From assembly GCA_954871525.1 (NCBI GenBank), contig OX940861.1, forward strand, positions 7,176,842 through 7,240,841: DNA of 64,000 nucleotides, written 5' to 3'. This document shows, one piece after another, positions 23,701 to 34,806 of the stretch. The number at the start of each line of letters is the position of its first letter. Within the stretch, counting starts at the first letter, position 1. The DNA is from Parietaria judaica. Its lineage: Eukaryota > Streptophyta > Magnoliopsida > Rosales > Urticaceae. The notes beneath the pieces are model-generated. The model searched no databases and was not told the DNA's origin. It saw nothing but the letters and a program-made list of their open reading frames with translations. A program made the position numbers and the translations under genes.

Positions 23701-26700
23701 CGATCACAACCAAGGTTACCGTGCACAAGCGAGAAACTCCTAGAGGAAACTTCGGAGAGAGCGAGAAATGGCGACGAAAATTCAAACGCGTTATGGTCTT
23801 TTTACGGCGGAGGCTCTGGCGCCAACATGAGCGTGGCGATGGCGGGGGTGGCATAATAGGACGGCGGTAAAAATTCGAGGATGAATTTTCTCTAAGCCGA
23901 GGAGAATGATGCAATACACGTTTACCTTCATTGCGAATTTAATATTCTCAATTCATGCATGAGATTTATTCTCTTTATTACAATATTATTTTAATTTATT
24001 TTCCTTATTTTATGTTGATTTGATTTTTGCTAAGTTAGGAAATTAGATCATGGTTTTGATTATGCTTTTCTTGTGTTATATAATAAGTGCAAACGCATGT
24101 AAGGATGGAGATATGTTTTGAATGAGAAAAGAAGTCGAGCTTTAGCTTGCAAATACGTGTTCATCGTTTTTCCTATAGAGCGGATCTACATCAAGATCCT
24201 ACGCTGGTACTACTATGAACCTTTCCATTAACACATATTTAGAGAATGTAAGAAAGGCGAATGCATTGGAGAACGGAGGTTCTGAACGTAGAAGTATATG
24301 TATACGAACTCTAACTACATATCTTTTAGGTTTATTTAGTTAGAATGCACCGCATATTTGAGATATATGTAGTCTGTTGTTATATGCTTTATTAAATTGG
24401 CGTTTTGCATTTCTAGTTATTCTGTTTATTTTTATTATGAGACATAATATTGATTATACAAGTCTCATATGTCATGTTGTTATCAAGGGTTTCTCCGTCG
24501 TAAGCTGTGAGGATTTACTTAATATATTGGGGATATGGATAATGATTCAGTGATCTTGATTCTTCTCAAAGAATAAAAAACAAAAAAACTTCGACTGTTG
24601 AAAGTTTGACTTTTTTTTTTTGTCTTAGTCCTTGTTTTATTGACTTTACAAAACAGTGGCAACTCCGGGGTGGCTTGATTTTAAATTTTTGCAAAAAAAA
24701 AAAAAATACATTTGGGGTGGTTAGTCAAATATAGGTTAATAAATTACTTAATTTTACTCTTAAAACTTTAAAAAATTGTCTTGATTCCTTATTGATCCTC
24801 CATGTTGTTTCTTTCTGTTTGTAGGGGAAAAGGTTAAGAGTACATGGACAAGATTTTTGGTGGTGGTATGGTGCTTTGCAGTGCTCATTCTCACCCAAAG
24901 CTACACAGCCAGTCTGACATCGCGCTTGACAATTGAGCAGCTCCGGCCTACCGTTACCGACGTAAACCAGCTCATCACGAAAAGAGCGGCGGTCGGATTC
25001 CAAAAGGGTTCATTCATTAAAGGGCTTCTCGAAGAAATGGGGTTTGATGAATCCCAGTTCAAGGTATACAGTTCTCCGGATGAACTGCACACCCTTTTCG
25101 AAAATGGAAGAGGCAATGGTGGCATAGTAGCTGCCTTTGATGAGTCCCCTTACATGAAGCTTTTCATCGCCAAATATTGCTCAAAATATGCCATGGTGGA
25201 GCCTACTTTCAAAGCTGACGGCTTTGGCTTCGTAAGTTTTTTACACCATCTTAGTATATCCTTATTTATGCCTGCTTTTTATAAGGCGCAACTCCGGGAC
25301 GAGCAAGCCTTGTGATAAGACTCGAGATCGGGCCCGAGTATGCATGAGTGCGATTTCACCGGAAACTAGTTGCCTCAGTAACTCGCGTGGCAAAAGTATA
25401 GGACAGTTCTGCCTCAGTAACAAAAGTTATAGAAGAGAAACCTTCTCCTAACCCCAATAGTAATTAACTTTTAGGATTTTTTGAGTGAACATAATTTTTC
25501 ATTAATTGAGATTAGATTATATACTTGAAAATATAAAAACTTAAAAAAAGAATTAAAAAACCTACTTAAGCTTAAGAGTATTAAAATACTTAATTCTGAA
25601 AAATAATGTTAGATACAGAGTTTAATCTAGAGAAGAAATACAGAGAAAATAGATGAAAGAGATACGACTCCGTAAAGCTCAAAAGCTCCAAGCTGCAACA
25701 ATGGTGGCGTCGATCTCGAAGATCCAAAAGCCAAGAACCTGCGAATGGAAGAATCAGAGAGAAGGTGCCTAGGCGCGTTTGACGCTTCCCTTGAAGCAGA
25801 TTCGGTCCCTCCCGGTGTTGGAAAGCAACGGGACCGTCTTCTTCCCAGGGTACAGAGGCTATATCGCCGGATTCAAAACACCTCGAAGCCGGCGACGAAC
25901 TCGATCCGTAAGCTGTATCACCCAATGCAAATGTTAAAAAACCAACGGCTGTTTTACGAAAAAGCTCTGTTTTTGTGTTGTGTCTAAAGCTTTCCTATAT
26001 GCTTCTACTTATAGCTAACCTAAGAGCATGCAACGTTCAGAAACTGATCTGATGAATGCTAAAAACTTCGACCGTTGGTTTTATTTAGCCATAATGTTTA
26101 TTAGTATTAAACGTCTTTAATATTCATAAACACTAGTAAATTTCATTTAATAGAGAAATATCTAACAATCCCCCACATAAATGAAATTGGCTGTCTTTTC
26201 ATTGGGTAACAAAGCTTTATAGGATAAATTCTGCATAGGATAGGTAGGTTTCACCTTTGAACCTTCCCTCGTCAAATATGCTTTCTAAACTGGTGATCAG
26301 TAGACACGATGTCTTTGAACTGCTCAGCCGTTGTGTATAGTAAAGCATATCTCACTCAGAATTTTCCTTAACCAGGTTTCGTTCTCATTATTGTGTTCGT
26401 TCTTGGTCATGAACACCTTCTGATTCTGCGAGAGTTTACAGAGTTTTGCCCTACAATTCCGTTTGAAGCGACCCCACTTCACTCTAACATAGGTGATTTC
26501 TTACTCGTTGAGCATCTTCTATGCTCTGCTCGGTTCTATTTTCCGAAGCGTAAAAATCATTAAAAGCTCTCAGCTTAACCTTAACATCATAATCATCACT
26601 GTTTATTCATCTTAGGAATGGACCAGGGTGTAACCCCCACAGTGATCCGTTAAAGTCTTATACAACTAGGTTGTCCCTTTGAACCTAGATCTTGGGATCT

Positions 26701-29700
26701 CCAGTCAACTAGGTTGGGTTTCCATTGTTAAAACTTCATTCTATAATGGGCTTCAGTCCCATTCCTTTTGATGACTTATCAACTAGCTCTCGGTTTAACC
26801 CTTTGGTTAGCGGATCCACAATATTATCATTTGACTTTACATAATCAATTGTGATAACTCCAGTTGAGAGTAGTTGCCTAATGGTATTATGTCGACGACG
26901 AATATGTCTTGACTTACCATTATACATACGACTTTTTGCTCTTCCTATTGCCGACTGACTGTCGCAATGGATACATATCGGTGGCACGGGTTTTTGCCAC
27001 ATTGGAATATCTTCCAAGAATTGTCTTAGCCATTCGGCCTCTTCGCCGCATTTGTCTAAGGTGACAAACTCAGATTCCATCGTGGATCTGGTTATTACCG
27101 TCTGCTTGGACGAATTCCATGATACAGCTGCACCAGCTAAAGTAAACACGTATCCGCTAGTGGATTTAGAATCTTTTATATCAGATATCCAACTAGCATC
27201 GCTATAACCTTCTAAAACTGAAGGATGCCTGACATAGTACAACCCATAATTTCTTGTAAATCTTAGATATTTAAGTAATCTGGCTATCGCTTTCCAGTGA
27301 TCAGATCCAGGGTTACTTGTATATCTACTAAGTTTACTTACTGCATAAGCTATGTCTGGTCTAGTACCACTCATGAGATACATTAGACTTCCAATCACCC
27401 TAGAATATTCGAGTTGCTCAATGCTATCTCCTTTATTCTTTGCTAGGTGTATACTTGTATCAATTGGCGTTCTAACTTCTCCAGTTTCGCCTTTATTGAA
27501 TTTTTCAAGTATTTTGTCCACATAATGAGACTGACTTAAGATAAGTCCATCAGATTTCCTAATGATTTTAATGCCTAAAATCACATCTGCATGGCCCATA
27601 TCTTTCATGTCAAACTTTGAGTTCAATAGCCTCTTGGTATTTTTGATCATTTGATCATTACCCACAATTAAAATATCATCAACGTATAAACACAGGATTA
27701 CATATCCTTGACTTGTATATTTAATATAGATACATTTGTCACATTCGTTGATTTTAAATCCATTTGATAACATAACGTTATCAAATTTCTCATGCCATTG
27801 CTTCGGCGCTTGTTTAAGTCCATACAAAGACTTAACTAATCTACACACTTTTTTTCCTTGATTCGGAGCAGTGAAACCCTCAGGTTATTCCATGTAGATT
27901 TCTTCCTCTAAATCTCCATTTAGGAAGGCTGTTTTAACATCCATTTGATGTACTTCCAGATTTCGCAAAGCTACGATCGCTAACACCATCCTTATTGATG
28001 TTATTTTCGATACAGGAGAATATGTATCAAAATAATCCAGACCTTCTCGTTGTCTGTATCCTTTGATAACAAGTTTTGCCTTGTACTTGTCAATTGATCC
28101 ATCAGCCTTCAATTTCCTTTTGAAGACCCACTTTGAGCCTAATGGCTTACTTCCCGGAGGAAGATCTACCAACTCCCACGTGTGGTTCTGCATGATCGAA
28201 TCAATCTCGCTCTTTATGGCTTCTTTCCATAAAGGTCCCTCACTAGAACTTACAGCTTCGTTGTATGTTTGAGGTTCACTTTCTAACACGTAAGTTAAAA
28301 AATCGGGTCCAAATGACCTTTCTACCCTTGCTCGTTTACTACATCTAGGTTCTCTCTCATCCTCATCTAGTTCTTGACTAGTTTCGGAAGTCGTTTCATC
28401 AAGGTTTTTAGATGAACTTGAACCATCATTTCTCGACTTACAAGGAAATACATCTTCGAAGAACGATGCATTTCTTGATTCCATAATCGTGTTCTTCTGA
28501 ATCTCAGGGTTATCTGATTTAGACACCAAGAACCGATACGCACTACTATTGTGTGCATAACCTATAAAGATGCAATCCACAGTCCTCGGACCTATTTTCA
28601 TCTTTTTCTGTGCGGGAGCCATTACTTTGGCTAAGCACCCCCACATTTTGAGATATTTATAGGAAGGTCTTCTTCCTTTCCATAACTCATAAGGAGTTTT
28701 ATCTTCCTTCTTTTTAGGAATTTTATTCAGAAGATAGTTAGCTGACAATACAGCTTCTCCCCACATGTTCTGTGGTAACCCAGAACTTAACAACATCGCG
28801 TTCATCATCTCTTTCAGAGTGCGATTTTTCCGTTCAGCCACTCCATTTGACTGAGGCGAGTAAGGTGGCGTTTTTTCGTGAATGATACCGTTCTTAGTAC
28901 AAAACTCCTCGAACGGCGCAACATATTCACCACCACGATCACTTCTGACCATCTTAATTTTCTTATTAAGTTGGTTTTCAACTTCTTGCTTATAGATAAT
29001 AAATTTCTCTATAGCTTCATCTTTGCTTTTTAGCAAATATACATAACAATACTTAGTACAATCATCAATGAAAGTAATAAAGTACTTGTTTCCACCTCTT
29101 GTTTCAACAAACTTGAGATCACAAATATCAGTATGAATCAACCCAAGGGGTTCTGTACTTCTTTCAACATTTTTAAACGATGTGCGCGTTAATTTCGCCT
29201 CTACGCAAGTCTCGCACTTGTGCTTATCGTTAATATCAAACTTTGGAATATGTTCCATATTAATTAGTCTTCGCTAAGAACCATAATTAACATGTCCTAG
29301 TCTACCGTGCCATAAGTTCGAAGACTCAAGCATATACGTGGAAGACTTTCGTTTGTTATTAATAACGGGATTAGGCTTCGTAATGACCGTGTTCATTTTC
29401 CACATCCCATCTTTTACATACCCCTTTCCAACAAGGATTCCAGATTTGGACAACATTATCTCATTAGATTCAAATACCATTTTAAATCCATGCTTGCTAA
29501 GTAGCGAGCTCGAGATCAAGTTCTTATGAAAATCAGGAACAAACAAAACGTTGTTAAGCTTAAGCTCTTTTCCTGATGTCATTTTCAGAAACACCGTGCC
29601 TTGGCCCTTCACATTTAAGTTGCCAAATTGCCCACACAGAGCTTTTCTCTAGTTTCGTCCAGCGCAAGTTCCACGAACAAAGCTTTGCTGACGCAAACGT

Positions 29701-32700
29701 GTCGTGTGGCGCTACTATCGAGCCACCACTCACTTGGGTTGGAATTACCCATTTTAAATTCAGAAACGATATATGTTTCCATTGAAATTGAAACAAAATT
29801 TCAATTTAACCTCGTACCTCGATCAATAATCGGGTGTACTTAATTTGTTTCACCAAAACCACAGTATTTTCCGAGAAAATATACAACGTTATAAATTATT
29901 GCACAAAAAACTAATCTGTATAAAATTCAAATAAGAATATACTATATTGATATGCAAATTAAACCAATATGGAAATATGACAATAAATTGTTACACGAGT
30001 ACTGCCAAACAAAAAAAAAAATTAAATAGACCTCTACTCTGCAAGCTTCTTACAGATTATTACATGTACTATATATATAGAACAATTGCACAGATACCGA
30101 AAAAGAGCACAACAATATATTAATTGCAGACTAAAAACTAGTTGGCAATTTAGATACCCGAGAAAAAAAAATTAAAGCTTTAGAAAAAAATAGTATTGTC
30201 CCAACACAGTTGGCAATACTAGATGTCAGCTTTTGAACACACACGCTAAGTATCAAAATAATAAATCGACAGCTTGCACGACGCACAATTATCAATAAAA
30301 CCAATTACTACTGATGGAATATCAAGACTTCAAACCTGTATCAGAGACAATATAATGTTTGCTTCTTCTCTCTCTAAAACTCTTCGTCTTTTTCTTCTTC
30401 GTCTTTCTACGTTCTCCTCTGTTCTTCTTTCTTCTCCAGGAAAAAAAAAATCGAATCTGCTTCAAGATGGTTAGATACAGAGTTTAATCTATAGAAGAAA
30501 TACAGAGAAAATAGATGAAAGAGATACGACTCCGTAAAGCTCAAAAGCTCCAAGCTGCAACAATGGTGGCGTCGATCTCGAAGATCCAAAAGCCAAGAAC
30601 CTGCGAATGGAAGAATCAGAGAGAAGGTGTCTAGGCGCGTTTGACGCTTCCCTTGAAGCAGATTCGGTCCCTCCCGGTGTTGGAAAGCAACGGGACCGTC
30701 TTCTTCCCAGGGTACAGAGGCCATATCGCCGGATTCAAAACACCTCGAAGCCGGCGACGAACTCGATCCGTAAGCTGTATCACCCAATGCAAATGTTAAA
30801 AAACCAACGGCTGTTTTACGAAAAAGCTCTGTTTTTATGTTGTGTCTAAAGTTTTCCTATATGCTTCTACTTATAGCTAACCTAAGAGCATGCAACGTTC
30901 AGAAACTGATCTGATGAATGCTAAAAACTTCGACCGTTGGTTTTATTTAGCCATAATGTTTATTAGTATTAAACGTCTTTAATATTCATAAACACTAGTA
31001 AATTTCATTTAATAGAGAAATATCCAACAAATAAATCCTAATTGCTGAATTAACTAAAACCGAAACTTAATTCGACAATTTTGCCTCTCCTGGCTTCCTT
31101 ATTTACTTGTGCTCGGCTTGGCCGAGTCCGGAGCTTGTCGTTTAGGCGGCCCCACATAGGATCTGTAATTGTAACCATTGATGTTACTAGAACGTTTTGA
31201 CTGGCGTCCGCTCAAGGCCTAACTTTGATAGGTAGTGTGTTAATTAATGATCGTAGCTTGTTTATGTTTTCCCGACCGTAGAATTAAATATATTTTATCC
31301 AGAGTTTTGTCATCGAGATGAGATGAGGATAAAAACTCGTTTTTTAAGGGTTTGCATTAGGGGTGAAAGCGGAACCGGGAACTGGTATATTTTTATTTTT
31401 GGTACCTATCTCAAAAATTCGGGATTTTTTTTCTTGGTACCGGTTCGTGGTTCCAATTGTATTTTTCCCTTTTTTTTTTAAAACCGAAACCGGAACCGGA
31501 CCGGGAAAAATTCGTGAGAGAATCGTGAAAAAATTCCTGATATAATTCGTGACTAAAACCGGGAGTAAAGCGTTCGACTTCTCTGGAGTCGGGAGGAAAG
31601 AAGCGCCGAATTTACATAAGAGGGCTGGAATCATTCGAAGAAAAAAAAAGAAAAACTTGAGAGAAGGAAAAGAAACCGAAATCAAAGAAGAAAGCGGGGA
31701 AATCAAGTCTTTCGAAGAGGTGCAATTGACATAGAATAAACCATAAAAGATATTTCACAGAAGGAAATCAAACTTGGACGAGGAAAAGCCAAAAGCAGAG
31801 AGAAGGTGGGGATAAAGAGTCGCAAGCGAGAGAGCAGAATGAGGAAGGAGGCATAAACCCTAATTTTTTTAATGGTAAAAAACGACATATAATTCTAAAG
31901 AAAACAAAATGACATATATTAAACCAAAACAACAAAAAAATATTTAAAAAAATGACATAAAAATACATAAACCGGAACCGGTACCAAAAAATGGTTCTCG
32001 TTCCCGGTTTCGGTTCACGGTTCCGGTTCCCGGTTTTAAACACAATTTTCCTATTTTTTCTTAAACCGGTCCGAAACCGGTACCGGAACCGGGACGAAAC
32101 CGGGAAACAATGACAAAATTTTCACCCCTAGTTGCATATGTTCTTAGGTTTCCGCTTTTTTTTTTTTTAACTTGAATTTTCTCAAATTGCTTCAGTTTTT
32201 TGTGCTCTTATGTGAGACAGGTTTCAATCCCAAATATAAATTCTTATTTGTAACCTTAATTCCAAAAATACTTCATTTTTTTGTTCAAATGAGAATTTTT
32301 CTTCTCTTAAATCTCTTTTATTTACTTCATTTTTTTTTCTCTCTTTTATTTATTTCGTGCATATTTCATACACACATTTTATATAATTATAACCATTACG
32401 CGTATAAATATTAGACTAATATTATAATCAAATTATTAAATAAAAATCTTGAGAACAAACATATAAAAAATTTCTATATAATAAAACTTAACCTTTTTTT
32501 TTTCCCCAAAAATCCCATCAGTTACCGGTTTACCCGTAAAATAATATCAATATGTTTATCCATCGGTAAACTCATTGTTCTTAAAAAAAATCATTTTCTC
32601 TTTGATAACGATATTAATTTGTTACACTGGTATATAAAAATAACAAAAGCAAATTAATAATCAAACTCTAATCTGCAGGTTTTTCCGAAGAATTCACCTC

Positions 32701-33254
32701 TCGTACCGGACGTGTCAAGAGGAATACTGAAAGTGCAAGAGGGAAAGCAAATAAAAGACATCGAAGCCGTATGGTTCAAGGAAGAAACTAACTGCCCCGA
32801 CCCCCGCGACCGACGCTCCTCCTTCAGACTCAGCTTCAAAAGCTTCAAGTATCTCTTCATCGGTGTCGCCGTTGCTGCCGGTATTGTTTCAATTGGAGGG
32901 TTATCAACTTTTATTTACAAAGAAAGAGCGGTGCTGTATGAGAATGCCAGTTTCCCGGTGAAAATTGCGAAGTTATGGAGAAGGTTTTTGGCATACGAGG
33001 AGGATGCTCAAGCAAATCCTGCAGCAGCTAACGGCAGTGGAGCAAACGGTGCTGCAGCAGCTGACGGCAGTGGAACAAAAGGTGCACCAGGAGCAAACGG
33101 TGCTGCACCAGCTGACGGTGCTGCAGCAGCTGACGGCAGTGGAACAAACGGTGCACCAGGAGCAAACGGTGCTGCACCAGCTGACGGCAGTGGAGAAAAC
33201 TCATTAGCATCTAACAGCGGTGGAGAAAACGCTGCACCAGACAACGGTGGTTGA
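17725..33254 (+). CDS. GLR2: Glutamate receptor-like channel, copy 3 (complete, transposon-filled introns)
   Basis: Five exons, 17725-18055, 19720-21050, 22057-22375, 24825-25231 and 32679-33254, join in frame to 2964 bases, or 987 residues. Junction positions and phases equal those of copy 2. The protein has a signal peptide (cleavage likely after Ala35), an N-terminal binding domain, S1, a first helix, a pore loop, a gate helix, S2 and a final helix. Two things differ from its neighbours. The gate motif reads [11 protein letters not shown], with Arg694 where copies 1 and 2 have Leu. The tail after the last helix is an Ala/Gly/Asn/Asp-rich repeat (about 906-987) instead of a Ser/Thr tail. 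The final helix region is also diverged. Introns are 1664, 1006, 2449 and 7447 bp, against 1604, 81, 189 and 405 bp in copy 2, mainly because of retroelements. The reading frame is intact. Whether the 7.4-kb intron is spliced efficiently cannot be seen. Confidence 0.88.
18603..18950. mobile_element. TRIM-like LTR relic in intron 1 of GLR copy 3
   Basis: Two diverged direct repeats of about 115 bp start at TGTTAAATTCC (18603) and TGTTAAGTGG (18827) and share CATGGAAAAAACACGG and GGTTTAAAAGGTCAT. Between them, at 18721, is TGGTATCAGAGCT, the usual primer-binding site complementary to initiator tRNA-Met. A purine tract GAAGAGG precedes the second repeat. Total size is about 350 bp with no coding capacity, which matches terminal-repeat retrotransposons in miniature. 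No clear target duplication was found. Confidence 0.6.
19160..19620. other. Probable retroelement-derived stretch in intron 1
   Basis: This stretch has a higher GC content than the surrounding intron, no long ORF, and a look typical of a plant LTR (TG near 19165, CA near 19613). I found no matching target duplication or second copy, so the assignment is weak. Confidence 0.3.
22740..23026 (+). repeat. 5' LTR of the gag-only element
   Basis: This 287-bp copy is followed at once by the tRNA-Met primer-binding site. It is nearly identical to 23907-24193. Confidence 0.93.
23058..23870 (+). CDS. Truncated gag-like protein with acidic Tyr/Asp/Glu repeats
   Basis: The predicted protein is about 270 residues from the first ATG downstream of the primer-binding site ([10 protein letters not shown]). 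A short coiled-coil-like stretch ([19 protein letters not shown]) and a segment around [12 protein letters not shown] resemble the start of Ty3/Gypsy gag. The core capsid region is then replaced by repeats of the form VYDE-x-EYAEVV. These make the middle (roughly residues 100-180) strongly acidic and tyrosine-rich. The C-terminus is basic. No zinc knuckle is visible. The open frame has survived with near-identical LTRs, but whether a protein is made is unknown. The Gypsy affinity rests on short similarity only. Confidence 0.6.
   Translation: MAPKKRIVRDASVEDVHRRDDNAGLRAQVELLTRQVAVLLQNLVARQHQRGGSDTKDDRYTPFGRNFGGYGHVKNRRETASENRWELAFKVDIPTYDEFADEEAEYDDTVFGEPVYDEYDDTEYRDAVYDKAERAEVVYNESVYDEVEYAEVVSDEPVYNAPVLDDAMYGEALYDDPVYEDAEFKKIINNIIILEAVTSTKVATPSKLIDVTILTITTKVTVHKRETPRGNFGESEKWRRKFKRVMVFLRRRLWRQHERGDGGGGIIGRR
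23907..24193 (+). repeat. 3' LTR of the gag-only element
   Basis: This 287-bp direct repeat of 22740-23026 is followed by the AGATC target duplication. Confidence 0.93.
25607..26167 (-). repeat. Copia LTR (3' LTR in element orientation)
   Basis: This 561-bp LTR runs from TGTTAGATAC to ATATCTAACA and is matched by 30469-31029. Confidence 0.92.
26736..29796 (-). pseudogene. Copia polyprotein remnant (protease, integrase, RT, RNase H)
   Basis: Reading the minus strand from about 29796: the aspartic protease site reads [10 protein letters not shown], where LDSG is expected, so the catalytic glycine is lost. A frameshift lies near 29615. The integrase zinc-binding segment (HGRLGHVN) follows, then an in-frame TAG at about 29271-29273. 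The integrase core has HTDICD, SDRGGEY and [13 protein letters not shown]. The reverse transcriptase starts near 28.3 kb. A TAA at 27882-27884 replaces the usual Gln codon in the motif ME-Q-PEGF. The frame resumes with the catalytic YVDD and ends with RNase H (YSDASW, ESEF, CDSQSAI). The element can no longer encode its own mobility proteins. Confidence 0.88.
30469..31029 (-). repeat. Copia LTR (5' LTR in element orientation)
   Basis: This 561-bp copy of 25607-26167 is followed by the AATAA duplication. Confidence 0.92.
31358..32130. mobile_element. hAT-type MITE in intron 4 of GLR copy 3
   Basis: The 773-bp element begins TAGGGGTGAAAGCGG and ends TTTTCACCCCTA. The flanks GTTTGCAT and GTTGCATA resemble a decayed 8-bp duplication. 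Both ends are packed with CCGGTACCGG-like words and the centre is AT-rich with AACGACAT-type words, as in the element at 4132. It has no coding capacity. Confidence 0.75.
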
Positions 33255-33625
33255 ACAAACGCTGCTGACGGAATCACGGAAGCGGATGCGGATCGAGAAG
33301 ACGGTGGAGGGAGAGTCGTGGAGAGATAGAGAGAGAGTTTCAGTGAATGGTCAGACCTGGTACAAGCAGCCGTTACTAATTTGCCGTTTTATCTTTTCTT
33401 TCAAACAACAAGACTGGGAGTGTGGAGTTATTATTTTGTTGTTTTTGTTTTGTTTTGTGAAACTAGTTTATTCAGTTTCAACTTTTGACTTGCATGACGT
33501 ATTGGTATAATATCTTGCCTAATCATTTTACCATATCGTTTTGCAGATATGTATTCCCTTTATTTAAGTTAATTTTACAAGTTTCATCATTATTTTCTTA
33601 ATGCTTATCTAGATCATTTTAACAG
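33255..33625 (+). other. 3' flank of GLR copy 3
   Basis: This is the presumed 3' untranslated region and downstream DNA of GLR copy 3. No further gene is seen before the LINE fragment. Confidence 0.5.
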
Positions 33626-34305
33626 CTGGTTTTTTTTTTATGAAGGCATGATTCTCATTAACATTAATTAACAGAGGCTTAAACCCCTCTTAAAAAGAAT
33701 TCCAACCACTCCGGACAAATACAAGACAAAAAATTTGTGGTTCCCTCGTGAATGCGAGATTTGGCTAAAAAATTAGCGACCTCGTTATAATGTCTAGGAA
33801 TTCATCAAAAGATGCCGGAGGGCGCCACTTCCTTAACTAAAGCGTCGATGCTCGCTAGAAGCAGCCCTTGCAAGCTATTAAAATGTCGGCCGTTAACAAG
33901 TTGGATTGCACGGAATTTTCACAATCGCTTCGGCATTGTACGGGTTCATCATATTCCGGATCAAAGCTTGGTCCCACTTACCTTCCTTGATGAAATCGGC
34001 GACCCGCCACGGGTAACCGTCATTGGAATCTTTGGTCACAACAGTTAACGCTCCGGCTCTCGGGATCCAAAGCCGTGAGAATGCCCTCAAATTCCCACTC
34101 CCCACTTGCCACCTAATACCTCAGCGGATCAACTCTCGTCCCAAACAAAGACTCTATCAAAGAAACGAGAAATGGGCCTTACTTTCGAACTTGAGGACCG
34201 AAGATGTCGGAAAGTACTTCGCCTTGAGAACTTTCGTCATCAAGCATTCCGGATGTTGGAGTATACGCCACTTAAGTCGGCCAACGAGGGGTTGTTAAAA
34301 TTAAA
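33626..34305 (-). mobile_element. LINE 3'-end fragment
   Basis: Antisense remnant. The T-run at about 33630-33639 is a poly(A) tail read on the minus strand. The minus-strand frame 34105-33893 encodes WRVADFIKEGKWDQALIRNM, the region between reverse transcriptase and RNase H in plant LINEs. A shifted frame continues with RNase H-like sequence. It is short, frameshifted and dead. Confidence 0.65.
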
Positions 34306-34689
34306 AGGATAAATGAAGGAAATGCTCATTTGTGACTCAAGGTTTTAAAAATGCCCATTTCTAATTATGGTAATCATAACCACCAACAAATTGAAATATG
34401 GACTAATATGCCCTTCCAATTAGGTCACGTTTAATTTTAATTATTTTTTTATTAAAATAAAAAAAATCCTTAAATGTAGCAAACTAAATAAATTAAAATT
34501 TATCCTTCCTATTTTAACGATAAGACATATATTTTTTGAATTAATCTTCCCTATTTTAACGTTTGTAACAAATTTTATTTTTGATTTTTTGGTCCCTATT
34601 AATCAGTATTATTTTCGAATTTTTCTCCCCTATTAATCAGTATTTTAAAAACAAATTTTAAATCAATTCTATGCAATTTTACGAATCTG

Positions 34690-34806
34690 TAATTATATTT
34701 ACGTAACTATATTTACGATTCTGTATTTATACGTAACTATATTTACGATTCTGTATATTTATGTAACTATATTTACGATTCTGTATTTTTACGTAACTAT
34801 ATTTAC
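34690..34806. repeat. Minisatellite of about 34 bp units
   Basis: The word ACGTAACTATATTTACGATT or a one-base variant occurs four times in tandem, the last copy ending differently. Confidence 0.8.

Larger units (their letters stand above)
22740..24193 (+). mobile_element. Gag-only non-autonomous LTR retrotransposon (TR-GAG/TRIM type)
   Basis: A complete small element of 1454 bp in intron 3 of GLR copy 3. Two 287-bp LTRs (22740-23026, 23907-24193) begin TGATGCAATACACG and end CTACATCA. I count about two differences between them, so the insertion is young. An exact 5-bp duplication AGATC flanks it (22735-22739 and 24194-24198). The primer-binding site TTGGTATCAGAGCC (initiator tRNA-Met) follows the first LTR. 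A purine tract CGAGGAGAA precedes the second. The only ORF is a gag-like one; protease, reverse transcriptase and integrase are absent. Confidence 0.93.
25607..31029 (-). mobile_element. Copia LTR retrotransposon, antisense in intron 4 of GLR copy 3
   Basis: A 5.4-kb element with two 561-bp LTRs (25607-26167 and 30469-31029). They differ at about seven positions by my reading, roughly 1 percent. An exact 5-bp duplication AATAA flanks it (25602-25606 and 31030-31034). The coding strand is minus, opposite to the host gene. The minus-strand purine tract ATGTGGGGGAT abuts the LTR at 26168. No standard tRNA-Met primer-binding site is present next to the 5' LTR at 30468. The polyprotein keeps protease, integrase, reverse transcriptase and RNase H in that order, the Ty1/Copia order. 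No gag can be found between 29.85 and 30.47 kb. Confidence 0.93.

Noticed and set aside
25745..25987. ORFs within the two Copia LTRs (25745-25987, 30607-30849)
   Set aside because: The same frame appears in both LTRs only because they are copies; there is no coding signature.
30449..30468. A 15-base word shared in inverted form between the Copia leader and its own LTR (CTTGAAGCAGATTCG)
   Set aside because: Curious, but one short match with no other support; it may be chance or a small rearrangement.
17725..33254. GLR copy 3 as a pseudogene
   Set aside because: All five exons join in frame with good splice sites and full domains; long transposon-filled introns alone are not evidence of loss.
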